A stretch of 24,493 bases of DNA from JBMZCV01 sp049613665 (GTDB lineage Bacteria > Bacteroidota > Bacteroidia > Chitinophagales > UBA2359): positions 1 through 24,493 of the forward strand of contig JBMZCV010000064.1 in NCBI GenBank assembly GCA_049613665.1, in the 5' to 3' direction. Both the position numbers and the translations under genes were made by a program. The notes under the pieces were generated by a model. The model saw only the letters and a program-made list of their open reading frames with translations, had not been told where the DNA came from and ran no database searches. Of the stretch, positions 21,818-24,493 are shown piece after piece (positions within the stretch are counted from its first letter, which is position 1; every line of letters begins with the position of its first letter).

Positions 21818-24493
21818 CTAGCGAAAAGGCTGTCTAGGTTGTTTGACAAGTCTATGAACACCACTTGAAATTTCAGACCAAAATTCATCAGCGTCAGGCC
21901 ATCTCGACAAATGTAACCTATTTTTAGGCAAAGGTTCATTTTCGGCAAAACTAAAAATTTCTTTTCTTTCCCATTCACATTGTCGCACAATAATAGGAAT
22001 AACACGAGTTTTTCCCTCCTCTTCTCGCTGCAAAGCTGCTTTAATTTCTTTTTCCCAAAGCTCTTTATTGGTCAAAAAATCTATGCTGATGAGTAGCAAA
22101 ACTATGTCGGCTTCTTGCATATTTTCTTGCGTCACTTCATCCACTTTATCGCTTGCTATTATCTTATTTTTCGCCCAAATCTCAATCTTTTTTTCTCGTT
22201 CCAAAATCTTTAAATGCTTTTCTAGCCGCTCAAAATGTTCAGTATCTTTTGCATCATAAACAATAAATACTTTCATTGCTTTTTGTTCTCGCTTTCGCAA
22301 AGGCTGTTCTAAGCGGCTGAAATGTTGTAGGAAACTGCCGAAAAGCTGAAAATCATTGCGTTTGTAGCTTTTATTATTTTCGTAGTGTACGCCATTTCCG
22401 CCAGAATTTTCTAAAAAACTATGTAGCGTTACCCAATCTTTGCCATCTACCGAAATTTCCTCTTTTGCATCTGCATTGATTTTCCGAATGCCATCGAAAC
22501 GCTTGCGAATATCATACAAAAACTGTGCTTTGCGGCTACCATACAAACACACTTTTAAATAACGCTCATAGCTACTGACATTTTCACTAGCCAAAACGCT
22601 TTCTACATAAATATCTGTGTTGCTTTTACTATCTCTCCATGCAATGCCGTTTTTCCAATAGTGTGCCTCGCCAGCTTTCAAAGTTTGGGCAGTACGCACT
22701 ATAAAACGCTCTATGATGGACTGATGCAAAAACAAATAAGTGAGTTTGTAATAAATTACTTCTTTTTCATGCCGAAATTCTGCAAAAGGTGGTGCTACTG
22801 CCGACAACAATTGCGGTACGACATATTCTTTTTCCTCTTCTTCGGTTTGTCTATCTGTCAATTCAAAAGCTATTTCGCAACTCAACATAAAACCAATAAA
22901 TACTCTTTTTTCTGCCAAATTGTGCTTTTTCCAAATCCTTTCTAGCTCATAAAACTGAATACTCCTTTTATTATTTAGAAAATGTTTGTCTCTCAATATT
23001 TCATAAACGCCATCTATCGCCCATTGTTGCTGCAACAAAATCTTATTATCAAACAGATTTTTTTGATAATACAAACTGCCTGTATCGTGCAAATAAGCAA
23101 TGAGTGTATCGTGAGACACAACTTTGCGATGTTTGCAAATCGCTAAATAATCGGCATAAGTCAAAAAATGCTTACTTTTGTCGGCTTTTAATTCCTCTAT
23201 CTGTATGCGAACTTCCAACCAATTTTCAGGCAAAATTTCTTTGTACTGTTTTTGCAATTCCTCTAGCTGTTCTGCTATTTCGCTACGCAATGCTCGAATG
23301 CCTTTGTTTGTTTTCGCACTCACTTTTAGGTTTTGGCCAAACTGCAAACCGTGATGTGTTTCGTAATATCTTTTTAGCTTTTCCAAATCATCGGACAGCA
23401 AATTATCTGACGACATATCTATTTTGCTTTGTACCAAAATCACACGGCTACCTTTGCCCAAATCGGCGATATAATCGAGCCAATAGCTAGGCTGAAAATA
23501 GGTTTCATCTGGCATATATTCTTTTTGTGGCGTATAAACCAACAAATACAAAGTGCGAGGGCTTAAAAATAAACGGTGTGTAGCGTGATAGATTTCTTGG
23601 CCGCCAAAGTCCCAAACATTAGCGATAACAGTAGGATCTTCTAGCTTCCAATTTCTGATAATAACGCCATGTGTACGCTCTTTTAGTGGAATGTCAATAT
23701 ATTTTTTATCTAGCAAACGATGTACTAAAGTTGTTTTTCCGACACAGCCATTGCCTACTATTTGGAGTTTGATGTATTTTTCTGATGTGGCTTTTGAGTT
23801 TTCAATGTCTTTGAAATAGTTTAAAATGGTTTGAGTTCCTTGTAAAACTATATTTTTAGGAGGTTTTTGCCAAGGGTTATAACTTAAACTCATTGAGATT
23901 CCTTTTTTTATAAAAGGTAATAAAGGTGTCAAGTCTTTGATTTGATTTGAATTAATATTAAGTTCTTTCAAATTCGACAGTTTATCTAAGTTTTCTAGCT
24001 TGCTAATTTGATTATCTTTTATATACAATGTTTCCAAACTCGGCAAATTATCTAAATTTTGTATCTGGCTAATTTTATTATAGCTAAAATACAATTTTTC
24101 CAAACTCGGCAAATTATCTAAATTTTGTATCTGGCTGATTTTATTATAGCTAATATCAAGTATTTCCAAACTCGGCAAATTATCTAAATTTTGTATCTGG
24201 CTAATTTGATTACGGCTAATATTAAGTTCTTGCAAACTCGGCAAATTATCTAAATTTTGTATCTGGCTGATTTTATTAGAGCTAATATCAAGTATTTCCA
24301 AACTCAGCAAATTATCTGAATTTTGTATCTGGCTGATTTTATTAGAGCTAATATCAAGTATTTCCAAACTCAGCAAATTATCTAAATTTTGTATTTGGCT
24401 AATTTGATTATGGCTAATATTAAGTTCTTGCAAACTCGGCAAATTATCTAAATTTTGTATTTGGCTAATTTGATTATGGCTAATATTAAGTTC
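21818..24493 (-). CDS. Roco protein: LRR-Roc-COR-TIR, 5' end beyond the window
   Basis: Multidomain GTPase. The frame is open to the window edge, so the N-terminus is missing; 891 residues are visible. Residues below are counted from the Leu codon (TTG) at 24442. About nine 22-residue leucine-rich repeats (to about 177) are followed by a Roc GTPase with P-loop GNGCVGKT (230-237), DFGGQE (278-283) and QSKID (338-342) in place of NKxD. A COR dimerisation region spans about 400-700. A TIR domain follows at about 722-865 (KVFIVYDAKD; ADIVLLLIS; LWEKEIKAAL with Glu799 at the position of the NADase catalytic Glu; RVIPIIVRQCEWE). In other bacteria LRRs sense, Roc-COR switches and TIR domains can cleave NAD+. 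An S8 protease gene follows. Domain calls are firm; the defence role is inference. Confidence 0.93.
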   Translation of the reverse strand, partial: ELNISHNQISQIQNLDNLPSLQELNISHNQISQIQNLDNLLSLEILDISSNKISQIQNSDNLLSLEILDISSNKISQIQNLDNLPSLQELNISRNQISQIQNLDNLPSLEILDISYNKISQIQNLDNLPSLEKLYFSYNKISQIQNLDNLPSLETLYIKDNQISKLENLDKLSNLKELNINSNQIKDLTPLLPFIKKGISMSLSYNPWQKPPKNIVLQGTQTILNYFKDIENSKATSEKYIKLQIVGNGCVGKTTLVHRLLDKKYIDIPLKERTHGVIIRNWKLEDPTVIANVWDFGGQEIYHATHRLFLSPRTLYLLVYTPQKEYMPDETYFQPSYWLDYIADLGKGSRVILVQSKIDMSSDNLLSDDLEKLKRYYETHHGLQFGQNLKVSAKTNKGIRALRSEIAEQLEELQKQYKEILPENWLEVRIQIEELKADKSKHFLTYADYLAICKHRKVVSHDTLIAYLHDTGSLYYQKNLFDNKILLQQQWAIDGVYEILRDKHFLNNKRSIQFYELERIWKKHNLAEKRVFIGFMLSCEIAFELTDRQTEEEEKEYVVPQLLSAVAPPFAEFRHEKEVIYYKLTYLFLHQSIIERFIVRTAQTLKAGEAHYWKNGIAWRDSKSNTDIYVESVLASENVSSYERYLKVCLYGSRKAQFLYDIRKRFDGIRKINADAKEEISVDGKDWVTLHSFLENSGGNGVHYENNKSYKRNDFQLFGSFLQHFSRLEQPLRKREQKAMKVFIVYDAKDTEHFERLEKHLKILEREKKIEIWAKNKIIASDKVDEVTQENMQEADIVLLLISIDFLTNKELWEKEIKAALQREEEGKTRVIPIIVRQCEWERKEIFSFAENEPLPKNRLHLSRWPDADEFWSEISSGVHRLVKQPRQPFR
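24036..24493. repeat. 66-bp tandem repeat array encoding LRRs
   Basis: The motif AAACTCGGCAAATTATCTAA (two units read CTCAGC, and one of these also has ATCTGAA) recurs exactly every 66 bp, at 24036, 24102, 24168, 24234, 24300, 24366 and 24432, and the array runs off the window. Each unit encodes one 22-residue LRR. Near-identity in DNA, not only protein, indicates recent duplication or ongoing homogenisation. Confidence 0.95.

Noticed and set aside
24036..24493. CRISPR-like regular spacing at the right edge
   Set aside because: The 66-bp period is in frame and encodes 22-residue leucine-rich repeats; there are no unique spacers.

Overview
The window is A+T-rich chromosomal DNA from a member of the Bacteroidota, most likely a Cytophagales-type gliding bacterium. 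The evidence is the gene content (FtsZ ending in NPFLHDNID, an enlarged MraY, a PASTA-bearing FtsI, DNPR-type MurE), the near absence of Shine-Dalgarno sequences, and two exact Bacteroidota-type promoters (TTTG, 20 nt, TAnnTTTG). I do not claim a genus.

Layout. Positions 1-842 hold dispersed repeats, an exact promoter, a truncated reading frame that resembles DUF6261 proteins, and a bidirectional terminator. Positions 843-18557, all on the minus strand, carry a complete division and cell wall (dcw) cluster. In transcription order it is mraZ, rsmH, ftsL, ftsI, murE, mraY, murD, ftsW, murG, murC, ftsQ, ftsA, ftsZ. It makes lipid II (MurE, MurD, MurC, MraY, MurG) and the septal machinery (FtsZ, FtsA, FtsQ, FtsL, FtsW, FtsI). 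murF, murB and ddl are not in the window. The cluster is loosely packed: gaps of 524 bp (ftsA-ftsZ), 564 bp (murE-ftsI) and 321 bp (mraY-murD), the first two filled with repeated sequence. Upstream of mraZ lie three 10-bp direct repeats, AAAAAGTGKN, which look like a MraZ operator.

Divergent from mraZ is rsmG on the plus strand, with its own promoter, so one intergenic region serves the cluster and a 16S rRNA methyltransferase.

From 19.7 kb to the right edge is an accessory pair on the minus strand. A Roco protein with leucine-rich repeats, Roc GTPase, COR and a C-terminal TIR domain is cut by the window edge. It is followed by a subtilisin-like (S8) protease with a C-terminal SH3-like domain and no visible signal peptide. 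A strong intrinsic terminator follows the protease. The pair has the parts of an innate-immune-like switch (LRR sensor, GTPase, NADase-type TIR effector, intracellular protease) and is the best candidate here for an undescribed system; that function is inference.

Several short intergenic repeat families recur across the window. One family has four copies, and repeat edges coincide with the stop codons of ftsA and ftsI.
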